A stretch of DNA of 33,539 nt, taken from contig JAILAB010000022.1 in the NCBI GenBank assembly GCA_024681855.1, positions 1 to 33,539 of the forward strand, in the 5' to 3' direction. The stretch is from Elusimicrobiales bacterium. GTDB taxonomy: Bacteria > Elusimicrobiota > Elusimicrobia > Elusimicrobiales > UBA9959. Below the pieces are notes generated by a model. The model saw nothing but the letters and a program-made list of their open reading frames with translations. It was not told where the DNA came from and searched no databases. Each line of letters opens with the position of its first letter. Within the stretch, counting starts at the first letter, position 1. Made by a program: the position numbers and the translations under genes. Positions 8,091 through 15,630 of the stretch are shown here, one piece after another.

Positions 8091-8843
8091 TCATGAAACT
8101 TTTTCTCCCCTGAATATTTTGATTGTATCTTTTAATATTCGGAATGAATGCTTTATTTTTGAGTTTATGCCGTGGTCCCATGAGGATTTGCCGTGTTTCC
8201 TGTCCTCTAGAATAACATTAAAGCGCTTTATCATTGCATTTTTGCGCAAAGCGGTTATGTATATATATGCTTCTATTGAGCCATCATCAGGCATGGAGTC
8301 TATTTTTATGTCCGCTATCATGTCCCTGCTGAAAAGCACAGGTATTGCGCCTATGTCATTAATCTTGCGGCGGAATAATGCTGAGGTAAAAACAGACTGG
8401 CCCGCAGTGAAGAAAGTGTCTTTTAGTTTGCGGCCATGCCTTTTGCCTTTTAGAAATAAAAGTCTTTTCCCTGCCTTGTTTTTCTCTTGGGGTACCGATG
8501 ATTTGTGATTCTCCAATATGAAATCAAAAAATGGAATGAGGCTTTCCGGAGGAATCTGCAAGTCCGCATGCAGCCAACCTATATAATCGCCTGAGGCTGT
8601 TTTCATTCCTTGCTGAAGCCCATAACCATAACCCTTGTTATTGCTGACATAGGCTGTTGTTATTCCAGGCAGTTTTTCAATGTTCTGCCTGAAATATGCC
8701 AGGCTGTCATCCTTGGAGCCGTTTTCCACAAGAATATATTCCAGATTATATTGTTTCTGTAATGGAAGAATCCTGGCTGCGAGAGCTGGCAAATTCTCTT
8801 TTTCATTATAGCATGGAATTATTATGGAAAATTTTGGGTTCAT
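8091..8843 (-). CDS. Family 2 glycosyltransferase
   Basis: 250 residues from ATG 8843; a TTG at 8885 would overlap the upstream gene and is less likely. The GT-A fold is recognisable: FSIIIPCYNEKENL at the N-terminus, LVENGSKDDS for the nucleotide-binding strand, NKGYGYGLQQGM, and HADLQIPPESL where the DxD-type motif lies. The pattern resembles polyprenyl-phosphate hexose or mannose synthases. There is no membrane helix at the C-terminus, so it should be cytoplasmic or peripheral. Donor and acceptor cannot be read from sequence. It is the last gene of a minus-strand seven-gene run starting at folD, with a 16-bp gap from the lipoprotein gene, and it converges with aroA. Confidence 0.85.
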   Translation of the reverse strand: MNPKFSIIIPCYNEKENLPALAARILPLQKQYNLEYILVENGSKDDSLAYFRQNIEKLPGITTAYVSNNKGYGYGLQQGMKTASGDYIGWLHADLQIPPESLIPFFDFILENHKSSVPQEKNKAGKRLLFLKGKRHGRKLKDTFFTAGQSVFTSALFRRKINDIGAIPVLFSRDMIADIKIDSMPDDGSIEAYIYITALRKNAMIKRFNVILEDRKHGKSSWDHGINSKIKHSFRILKDTIKIFRGEKVS

Positions 8844-8859
8844 ATTGAATGCCGGCAGC

Positions 8860-9384
8860 TTAGTATCTTGAGGCAATTTCCGCAATTGGAATTACCGTTT
8901 CTGATTTTTCCCTTAATAAGAGTTCCGATACATTATCAAGCCTGGTCTTATATGCATGCGTTCCTGTGAATTTGAGGCATTTTTTTTCGGGCAGTTCAAA
9001 AATAAGCCCGTCATAAATTACTTTTACGCCTATTTTATTAAGCTGCTTTTTCTTCATATAAATATGTTGGGCTTTTGGAATCACGCATACTTTGTCCGGC
9101 AGCAGAGGGCTGCATTCTGCGGCTATTACATAGTCTTCATCTATTTTGTCTATTTTCAGCCTGCGTATTTCCGAGCAGTATTTTTTCTGCGGCTTGCTTT
9201 CATCTTCGTCTTGTTCTATGGACGAAATAATTTTGTTTGTATTCTCATTTATGGCTGAAATGGCTTTCTGAACCTTATAGCTTTGGTCTGAGCTGTTTGA
9301 AGCCGCTGTCTCGGGTTTTGCTGCCGTTGAAGCGCAAGCGGCAAGCAGCAGGGCTGATAATGGGATAAATAATGTGTTTTTCAT
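8860..9384 (-). CDS. Putative lipoprotein of unknown function
   Basis: 174 residues. The N-terminus is a lipoprotein signal: positive start, hydrophobic core and LLAAC with the lipidated Cys at residue 17, so it should be anchored in the envelope. An Ala/Ser/Thr-rich linker follows, then a region from about residue 65 with several cysteines (KYCSEI, AAECSPL, DKVCVI, KKCLKF) that might form disulfides. No family recognised. The gap to the upstream DJ-1-like gene is only 8 bp, so they are co-transcribed. Confidence 0.65.
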   Translation of the reverse strand: MKNTLFIPLSALLLAACASTAAKPETAASNSSDQSYKVQKAISAINENTNKIISSIEQDEDESKPQKKYCSEIRRLKIDKIDEDYVIAAECSPLLPDKVCVIPKAQHIYMKKKQLNKIGVKVIYDGLIFELPEKKCLKFTGTHAYKTRLDNVSELLLREKSETVIPIAEIASRY

Positions 9385-9392
9385 ATATGGTC

Positions 9393-9914
9393 TTAGTTTC
9401 CTAATGCTTTTACTAAAGCTTCGGCATAAGCTTTTGCCGCTGCTGGGCCATTGGCAGTTATTATATTGCAGTCAGTTTCAACGTTTTTTTCAGTATATTT
9501 TGCGCCGCAGGCTTTAAAATCCGGGATATTGCTTTTTTCCGAATCGGTCCATACAGTTGCCTTTTTGCCTTTCAGCAGGCCGGCATGAGCCAGTATCATA
9601 GGGGAAATGCATATAGCGCCGATAAGCTTTCCTTCTTTTGAGGCCTTGATTAAAATATCATGCGTTTCCGAATTGTCCAGTTCTGGCATGGCTCCCGGTC
9701 CTCCCACAAGAGTTACAGCATCATAATCTTCTGTCTTTATGTCGGAAATCAGACAGTCTGTATTAGCCTTTGTTCCCAGCTTGCCGACCGCAATTCCTTT
9801 CTGCGTTGAGGCAGTGGTAATCTTATGTCCTGCGGCCTCAAGAATAGCCTTGGGCTCAAAATATTCTTCATCTCTAAAGCCATGGAATGCTATTAACATT
9901 GCTATTTTTTTCAT
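9393..9914 (-). CDS. DJ-1/PfpI superfamily protein
   Basis: 173 residues, a complete single-domain DJ-1/PfpI protein. It has the flavodoxin-like fold pattern, the VGGPGAMPEL loop, and a nucleophile elbow GAICISPMILAHAG with Cys102. An acidic residue in the EEYFEP segment (about Glu17) would pair with that Cys. The class includes PfpI-type proteins, general stress proteins and deglycase-like enzymes, so the precise activity is open. The next residue after Cys is Ile, and no catalytic His directly follows the Cys as in PfpI peptidases, which argues against protease function. GAGAGGT lies 4 nt before the ATG. It is the fifth gene of the folD-led run. Confidence 0.88.
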   Translation of the reverse strand: MKKIAMLIAFHGFRDEEYFEPKAILEAAGHKITTASTQKGIAVGKLGTKANTDCLISDIKTEDYDAVTLVGGPGAMPELDNSETHDILIKASKEGKLIGAICISPMILAHAGLLKGKKATVWTDSEKSNIPDFKACGAKYTEKNVETDCNIITANGPAAAKAYAEALVKALGN

Positions 9915-9962
9915 TTTGACCTCTCAAATTATTTCTTTTTTCCGTTTTTTCTTGCAGCAGGT

Positions 9963-10841
9963 TTAATGCTGCGCTTTTTCCTCATTTTCTTCTATGCTTT
10001 TTCCCCGCATGCGGTTTTCTTTATATGCTTTCTTTGGCAAGTTCTCTTCTTTTTTCTGCCTTTTATCACGCCTGAATTTTTTTTCAAATTTCTTGCCGCT
10101 TTCTATCCTCAGAACCGTGGCTTTGTTCTTCTCCACTCTGAAATGAATGTCTCTGCTGGCTATGAAAAATCCCATTTCAAATGCTTCGCCCATCTGGCTG
10201 CCATCCCTGCGGTTGCGCGGATCGCTGGCCAGCGTTTCTTCTATAAGCTCTTTTAGTCCCGGCTCGCCGCATTCTTCCAAGTGCGCAAGGGCTTCTGGCG
10301 AAAATTCCACGGTCAGGAGGGGAAAAGAGTTTTCTTCTACCCAGCCCTGTTTTGCTTCAGGCACGCTGTCGCAAAGGCTTAGATACGGCTTTATGTCCAG
10401 GACTGGAGTGCCGCTTATGAAATCTATTCCTGACACAAAAATAGAGCTGCCTTCTATTTTTTCAAGCTTTGCGGCTGAAATCGCTATCGGGTTAGGCCTA
10501 TGCGGAGATCTTGTGGCGAAAATTCCCATTTTTTTCCCTTTAAGCCTGGGCGGGTGTATTTTCGGCCTGAATGATTTATTTGTGTTAAGATGCATCCACG
10601 CTATTATCCATATATGCGAAAAGCCTGAAAGGCCGATAAGAGAATGCTGAGGCAGATATTCTGGGAAAATATTTATCTTAGCATAGGAATCTTTGACTAG
10701 GCCGGGCTGTCTGGGAGTTGCGAACTTTTCCTGAAAACAGGATTCTATTATTCCTATCGGGCGAATAGCATACTGCGCAGATGCATCAGGCCTGGCAAGC
10801 AGCATGTCCCCATATCTGCCTTTAGGGTTATTATCTTCCAT
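9963..10841 (-). CDS. trmO: tRNA (adenine37-N6)-methyltransferase, TrmO/TsaA (YaeB) family
   Basis: 292 residues from ATG 10841, one base after the upstream methyltransferase stop; TTG 10883 would overlap that gene. TrmO methylates N6 of the t6A37 base of tRNA-Thr. The YaeB fold is plain: IRPIGIIESCFQEKFATPRQPG, LSGFSHIWII, HPPRLKGKKMGIFATRSPHR with PNPI, and SGIDFISGTPVLDIKPYL. The second half has the DPRNRRDGS motif expected in the C-terminal domain of full-length TrmO. The last 50 residues form a strongly basic, low-complexity tail rich in Lys, Arg and Glu that E. coli TrmO does not have; it may aid tRNA binding (inference). Confidence 0.9.
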   Translation of the reverse strand: MEDNNPKGRYGDMLLARPDASAQYAIRPIGIIESCFQEKFATPRQPGLVKDSYAKINIFPEYLPQHSLIGLSGFSHIWIIAWMHLNTNKSFRPKIHPPRLKGKKMGIFATRSPHRPNPIAISAAKLEKIEGSSIFVSGIDFISGTPVLDIKPYLSLCDSVPEAKQGWVEENSFPLLTVEFSPEALAHLEECGEPGLKELIEETLASDPRNRRDGSQMGEAFEMGFFIASRDIHFRVEKNKATVLRIESGKKFEKKFRRDKRQKKEENLPKKAYKENRMRGKSIEENEEKAQH

Positions 10842-10842
10842 T

Positions 10843-11613
10843 TTATTTTTTTCCCTTTTCAGGCCTTGCCGGTTTTCTTGCAATGGCTATAATTCTGTCT
10901 TTCTTGTCTGTAAGCCTTGCTCCGCTGAAATCTCCAAAGAAGCTTAAAATGCGGAATCCTGCTTTTTCCAATAGCTCCGCCAGTGTTTTCCGGCTGTAAA
11001 GCCTGTTGAAGAATACGGCGCTGCGCGATTTTCCTGTTTTCTTGTGCATAAATGTCCATGCGCAGGTCATTCCTTCTTTGCTGAATTCCCTTTCCTCTAT
11101 TAGCAGGCTGCTGCCTAAATCTGTCCTGGAATAAGGCCCGGCATAATTCCGCATATATGTTCCGTTTACTATGTCTATGGCCAGCATTCCTCCTGGCTTT
11201 AGCGCGGAAAAAAGGCCTTGCAGCACGGCAAAGTCTTCTTCCTGATTTAGAAAATATCCGAAACTGTTAAATAGGTTTACCGCAGCGTCAAAGGCATTTT
11301 TATATGGTATATGCCGCATGTCTCCTTGTTCAAACCGGACTGCTAATTTTTTCTTTTCTGCTTTAGCTTTTGCCTCTGCAAGATATTCTGCAGAAAAATC
11401 ATAGCCTGTAACATTGAGCCCGCGCTTTGCGAAAATCAGGGCATGCCTTCCAGGGCCGCAGCATAAGTCCAGCAGGGAAGCTCCTTTTTTCAGTTTTAGC
11501 TTCTCAATTAGGAAAGCTGCTTCAGCTGGGGCAGCTTTTATTGCTTCAGCGGATGCCGGATTGTAAAATGAGTTCCTGTAAAATTCTTCCGGCCAGTCAG
11601 GTTTTGCTTTCAT
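10843..11613 (-). CDS. Class I SAM-dependent methyltransferase, substrate unknown
   Basis: 256 residues. The Rossmann-type SAM-binding motif I is LLDLCCGPGRHA (about residues 47-58), followed by the acidic end of strand 2 (VTGYDFS), motif II-like EQGDMRHIPY and the post-motif VNLFNSFGYF. Late segments ALKPGGMLAIDI and TLAELLEKAGF are typical of small-molecule methyltransferases. Substrate cannot be assigned. It lies immediately upstream of trmO (1-bp gap) and 13 bp after the lysine-rich protein gene, inside the folD operon, so the two methyltransferases are made together. Confidence 0.85.
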   Translation of the reverse strand: MKAKPDWPEEFYRNSFYNPASAEAIKAAPAEAAFLIEKLKLKKGASLLDLCCGPGRHALIFAKRGLNVTGYDFSAEYLAEAKAKAEKKKLAVRFEQGDMRHIPYKNAFDAAVNLFNSFGYFLNQEEDFAVLQGLFSALKPGGMLAIDIVNGTYMRNYAGPYSRTDLGSSLLIEEREFSKEGMTCAWTFMHKKTGKSRSAVFFNRLYSRKTLAELLEKAGFRILSFFGDFSGARLTDKKDRIIAIARKPARPEKGKK

Positions 11614-11626
11614 GGCCTTGCGGAGA

Positions 11627-12193
11627 TTATCGCGTCTTCTGCTCTATGATAGGGTCAACCGCAATAAGGCCATTAGGCTGCCCAAGCCCGTCCGGCAATG
11701 TGAGCTCATCGCTTTGACTGCTCTTTTTAGAGTTGTCATCAAAAGCATTTGGCTTTGAATATTTTTTATTGCTGGTCTTGCTGGCTTTGGTTTTTATGCT
11801 GGGCTGCCAGTACTGGGTATAATCTTTCCCAAATTGCCTTGATTTGTTCACGCCTGCTTTTTGAGAGATTATAGGGTCTCCGTTCCTGTTAAATTTATAG
11901 GAAATCTTTTCTACTTCAAATTCATGTGTTTGGAATTTATACTCATCCACATAAATTTGCTTCTTTTTCTTTTTTTTCTTGGAAGATTTTTTTGAACTCT
12001 TTTTCTTAGCTTTCTTCTTAGCTGTCTTCTTCTTTTTTTCAGTCTTTTTTTTCGCAGGCTGAGGAACATCATCCGGCAACCCCTCTACCAGCGGGTCATC
12101 TGCTGCTGCCTCCTCTTGGGCCATGGCCGGCACGGAAGACAGCATCAGCGCTATCGTGATTAGAAATGACAGTAGCAGCAATGATTTTTTCAT
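11627..12193 (-). CDS. Exported lysine-rich protein of unknown function
   Basis: 188 residues with a classical signal peptide (two Lys, a hydrophobic core of Leu/Ile, then PAMAQ with likely cleavage after residue 25). The mature protein begins acidic (residues 26-44). Residues 48-78 then form a block with 22 lysines out of 31. The remainder has alternating polar and aromatic residues and ends acidic. No enzyme motif. The block resembles histone H1-like or cell-wall-binding low-complexity tails, but it is on an exported protein, so binding of LPS, peptidoglycan or extracellular DNA is a possibility, not an observation. The start codon overlaps the folD stop by 4 nt. Confidence 0.65.
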   Translation of the reverse strand: MKKSLLLLSFLITIALMLSSVPAMAQEEAAADDPLVEGLPDDVPQPAKKKTEKKKKTAKKKAKKKSSKKSSKKKKKKKQIYVDEYKFQTHEFEVEKISYKFNRNGDPIISQKAGVNKSRQFGKDYTQYWQPSIKTKASKTSNKKYSKPNAFDDNSKKSSQSDELTLPDGLGQPNGLIAVDPIIEQKTR

Positions 12194-13089
12194 TTGTTTT
12201 CCTTTTTTTCCTTGGCTGAGGAATATATTTGTTTTTCGGCGGCTTTTACTGTTGCTTCAAGCAGCAGGGCTTTTGTTATGGGGCCAACGCCGCCCGGCAC
12301 GGGAGAGAATGCTGAACATTTTTCAGCGCATGCCGGTTCTGCATCACCGCATATTTTGCCGTTTTCGTCAAGATTTGTGCCCACGTCAATCAGAACTGCG
12401 CCTTCAGGCAGCATTTCCTTTTTTATCCATTTTGCTTTTCCTGCTGCAGAAATTATTATGTTGCTTTGCCTGAAAATGTCTTCAATGCGGTTAGTCTTGG
12501 TATGGCATAGAGTTACGGTGGCATTAAGCGCTGTGAGCATTTGCGCAAGAGGCTTGCCTACAACGGCGGAACGCCCTGCTATGGCAATCCTGGCTCCTTC
12601 TGCCTTAATGCCATGATACTTCATCAATTTTACAACGGCCAAGGCAGTGCATGGCACAAAAAAACTGTTCTGCTCTATCTCTTCAAATTTCTTGATGAGA
12701 AGAAGCCTGCCCATATTGAAGGTTGAAAGACCGTCAGCGTCTTTTTCCGCAGGCAAAAAATCCCAGGTTTCCTGTTTCTCAAAACCGGCTGGAAGAGGCC
12801 TTTCAAGCATTATTGCGTCAAAAGAGCTGTTATTGCCAAGCTGCTTCACAAGATTGCGGAATTCAGCATAAGAGGAGTTGGGGCTTGGGCTGAAAAGCCT
12901 TGTCTCAATGCCGGCTTTAGCGCAAGCTGCCATTTTTTTACGGGCATATACGCCCGAAGGGGAATCAGGATAGAAATTTACTATTGCCAGCGAAGGCGGA
13001 AAACCGCGCGCGGCTTTTACCGCTGAGCATCTGCCTGGCAGCTCTGCAAGTATTTTTGCAGACAAGGTTTTTCCTTCTAAATTCTTCAT
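12190..13089 (-). CDS. folD: Bifunctional methylenetetrahydrofolate dehydrogenase / methenyltetrahydrofolate cyclohydrolase
   Basis: 299 residues, close to the usual 280-300. FolD interconverts 5,10-methylene-THF and 10-formyl-THF through the methenyl form, using NADP. Recognised: SGVYARKK with Tyr48 and catalytic Lys52, PAEKDADG (113-120), FVPCT, GRSAVVGKP (NADP loop), and PVPGGVGPIT near the C-terminus. Odd points: the normally conserved Gln in the VQLPLP motif is Glu96 (MLERPLP), PCTP reads PCTA, and the HS.T segment reads HTKT. The gene heads the minus-strand operon that runs to the glycosyltransferase, and is divergent from tolC across about 210 bp. Confidence 0.9.
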   Translation of the reverse strand: MKNLEGKTLSAKILAELPGRCSAVKAARGFPPSLAIVNFYPDSPSGVYARKKMAACAKAGIETRLFSPSPNSSYAEFRNLVKQLGNNSSFDAIMLERPLPAGFEKQETWDFLPAEKDADGLSTFNMGRLLLIKKFEEIEQNSFFVPCTALAVVKLMKYHGIKAEGARIAIAGRSAVVGKPLAQMLTALNATVTLCHTKTNRIEDIFRQSNIIISAAGKAKWIKKEMLPEGAVLIDVGTNLDENGKICGDAEPACAEKCSAFSPVPGGVGPITKALLLEATVKAAEKQIYSSAKEKKENK

Positions 13090-13121
13090 AATTTATTCCG
13101 TGCTTAAACAGCTTTATGTTA

Positions 13122-13127
13122 ATTATA
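13122..13127 (-). promoter_or_regulatory. Putative -10 box (TATAAT) for folD operon
   Basis: TATAAT on the minus strand, 32 bp before the folD ATG, in the 210-bp divergent gap between folD and tolC. The -35 candidate at a 17-bp spacing (TTCTAA) is weak. The rest of the gap (13128-13299) is AT-rich; I see no other clear signal in it, and the tolC promoter could not be placed. Confidence 0.35.
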
Positions 13128-13299
13128 CTAAAGATTTCTTTTTGTTAGAAGAATTTTTCGTGCAAGCCGGATAATGTTTAGTAAAATATTAGATAAGGTT
13201 TTTTTGCCGCTTTTTGCAATGTGTTTTTAATTTGCCATTAATTTCCGCAAGAAAGGCGTACGCAATAAAAAAGCCATTTTAAACGTAAATATATTGACT

Positions 13300-14574
13300 A
13301 TGAAAAAAAATGTTAATATCGGCATATATCTTGTATTGGGTATTGCTTTATTAATGGCATCGCCTGTATGCGCAGCCGATGTGCTTACTTGGGAGGACTG
13401 CGTTAAATCCGCATTGGCGAATAATCCGGCTCTCATAGCTAAGCGAAAAGCTGTTGAGCAGAGCGAATACGCATACAAGGATGCTTTAAATAATTACCTT
13501 CCGAAGATCGGTTTATCGCATGGTTATAGCCTCGGAGGCCCGCAGTTCAGCGGCGGAGGCCGCGGCAGCTGGAGCGCAAGCGTGTCTGCTAATGAAACAT
13601 TATGGAGCGCTGCAAATAACTCATCTTACCGTTCCGCAAAACTGACTTATGAACAGTCAAAAATTTCTTATGACAGTGAATCTGCGGCGCTGAGAAAAAA
13701 TCTATATTCAAAATTCCTTAATCTTCTGGTGGAGCAGGAGCAGTCAAATGTAAATGACAAGGTGTTGCAGATTCGCAAAGAAAACGCTAATTTGACGAAG
13801 CTGAAATATGATAGCGGCCGCGAAAGCCTGGGCAACATGAAGTATGCTAAGGCTCAATATACTCAGGCTCTTGCCAGCAAGCATAAATCAGACCGTTCGC
13901 TGGAAGCTTCCCGCAGGGATCTTCTTGTTGCAATGGGAGAGGACAGTTATCGGGATATTGTTGTTAAGGCAGAGCTGCAAGTTCCTGACAAGACCTTTAC
14001 CGATGAGCAGCTCCATGAGGCCCTTGACAATTCTCCGGCCATGAAGCTTCAGAAAATGTCTATTGCTAAGGCAAAAGAAAGCGTAAAAAGTTCTGAAAGC
14101 AGCCTTTATCCCTCTTTGGGCGCAAGCGGTTCGCTTAATTGGAGCGGAGACAGCGAATTTCCTAATGATTCAAAGCGCTGGAGTTTCGGGCTTAGCCTAA
14201 GCCTGCCTCTTTTTTCCGGCGGCATTACGCATTTGCGCAATTCTATAAAATCGGCAAAGGCTGGCGTTTTAATTGCCGAGGAAAATTACCGCAATGCCAA
14301 AATGGAGCTTGAAAGCAATTTGCGGGTGGCACATGCAAATCTTATAAATGCCTGTGAAACCGTTGAAGCCGGGCAGCTCCTGCTTGAAGCCAATGAGGAA
14401 CGCTATAATGAGTCAAGGATAATGTATCTTGCCGGAGCGATGTCTTTCATTGATTTTGAGAATGTGGAGCAGAATCTTGTGAATGCCCAGATCAGCCAGC
14501 TGGAGTACTTAAGTGATGCCAATGCTAAGAAAATAACTCTTGAAAACCTGCTTGGCGTTACGCTTGAAAAATAA
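13300..14574 (+). CDS. TolC-like outer membrane efflux protein
   Basis: 424 residues from ATG 13300; the TTG two codons earlier is less likely. A signal peptide (MKKNVNIGIYLVLGIALL..., ending near VCAAD) is followed by the repeated coiled-coil organisation of the outer-membrane-factor family. The start of the mature protein, LTWEDCVKSALANNPAL, is a hallmark. Internal duplication is seen as YLPKIGLSHGYSLGG in the first half and LYPSLGASGSLNWSG in the second, the two beta-barrel hairpins. The trimer would form the outer membrane channel for the MFP/MacB proteins encoded directly downstream (15-bp gap). The exported substrate is unknown. Confidence 0.9.
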   Translation: MKKNVNIGIYLVLGIALLMASPVCAADVLTWEDCVKSALANNPALIAKRKAVEQSEYAYKDALNNYLPKIGLSHGYSLGGPQFSGGGRGSWSASVSANETLWSAANNSSYRSAKLTYEQSKISYDSESAALRKNLYSKFLNLLVEQEQSNVNDKVLQIRKENANLTKLKYDSGRESLGNMKYAKAQYTQALASKHKSDRSLEASRRDLLVAMGEDSYRDIVVKAELQVPDKTFTDEQLHEALDNSPAMKLQKMSIAKAKESVKSSESSLYPSLGASGSLNWSGDSEFPNDSKRWSFGLSLSLPLFSGGITHLRNSIKSAKAGVLIAEENYRNAKMELESNLRVAHANLINACETVEAGQLLLEANEERYNESRIMYLAGAMSFIDFENVEQNLVNAQISQLEYLSDANAKKITLENLLGVTLEK

Positions 14575-14589
14575 CGGAGAATTTTAGAA

Positions 14590-15600
14590 ATGAAAAAAAT
14601 AATAGCGATTGTTATTGCAGTTGTTTTAGTTCTGGCAGGAATATTGGCTATTGCCCATAAGAGAAAGCAGTCTAGGGAAAATGGCCGATGGCATGAAATC
14701 CGCGCAACAGTAGAGGATATGGCGGAATATGTGGAATCCACTGGAGCCGTTGCCCCTGAAAACCGGATTGACATTACTCCTCCTTCATCTGGCCGCATAG
14801 AAAAAATGCTGGTTGAGGAAGGCTCAAAGGTTAAGTCTGGCCAAGTTCTTGCTGAAATGAGCTCTTCTGACCGCGTTGCCATACTTGATGCAGCGCGTTC
14901 GCTTAGCGCAAAAGAATATTCTCACTATCAGAAATCATATAAGCCGATAAAAATATCTGCCCCTTCCGCAGGCACGATTATTCTGAAAGATGCAGTAAAC
15001 GGGCAGACCGTTTCAGGCTCATCTGTAATATATGCCCTTTCTGATAATCTCATTGTGGAAGGGAATGTGGACGAAAGCGACATCGGGAAGGTAAAAGTAG
15101 GGCAGACTGCTCTTATTAATCTTGATGCCTATCCTGAAACAACCGTTGAAGGCAAAATAATGCGCATTGCCGATGAAGGAAAATCTTCCAGCAATGTCAT
15201 TCAGTACAAAGTTAAGATCCGCTTAAATGAAATCCCGGATTTTTTCAAAAGCCAAATGACGGCTAACATAAAAATAAGGCTTACTGATGCGCGCAGCTTT
15301 CTTCTTGTGCCCGCTACTGCGGTAAGCATTAATCCGGCTACTGGCAAGACAGCTGTTGTTGTTTCAATGGATAAGTCTGGCCCTGTGTATCAGGATGTGG
15401 AAACTGGGGCTACGACTGATCGTGGCGTTGAAATAGTTTCCGGCTTGAAAGAAGGGGATACTGTTCTGTATAAACGCATGCGTTATGTGTCCCAATCCGC
15501 ATCCGGTGATGATGCCACAAATCCTTTCATGCCTAAACGCCCAGGGAGTAATAGGAAAAAAAATAGCAGCGGAGGCCAGGCTAAGGCTGGCGGAAAATAA
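14590..15600 (+). CDS. Periplasmic membrane-fusion protein (MacA/HlyD-type) with short hairpin
   Basis: 336 residues. An N-terminal membrane anchor (residues 3-22, Ile/Val/Leu-rich) precedes the lipoyl half-motif GRIEKMLVEEGSKVKSGQVL, then a second half-motif (KISAPSAGTIILKDAVNGQ), a beta-barrel domain and a C-terminal membrane-proximal domain. Only about 30 residues separate the lipoyl halves, so the alpha-helical hairpin that normally contacts TolC is very short compared with MacA. It should link the inner-membrane MacB protein with the TolC-like channel. The tail after residue 305 is Ser/Gly/Lys-rich and probably flexible. It is preceded by CGGAGA, 10 bp from the ATG, and is followed 30 bp later by the ABC gene. 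Confidence 0.88.
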   Translation: MKKIIAIVIAVVLVLAGILAIAHKRKQSRENGRWHEIRATVEDMAEYVESTGAVAPENRIDITPPSSGRIEKMLVEEGSKVKSGQVLAEMSSSDRVAILDAARSLSAKEYSHYQKSYKPIKISAPSAGTIILKDAVNGQTVSGSSVIYALSDNLIVEGNVDESDIGKVKVGQTALINLDAYPETTVEGKIMRIADEGKSSSNVIQYKVKIRLNEIPDFFKSQMTANIKIRLTDARSFLLVPATAVSINPATGKTAVVVSMDKSGPVYQDVETGATTDRGVEIVSGLKEGDTVLYKRMRYVSQSASGDDATNPFMPKRPGSNRKKNSSGGQAKAGGK

Positions 15601-15630
15601 AGGCCACGCCGTTTAGGAAGGGCAATCCTT

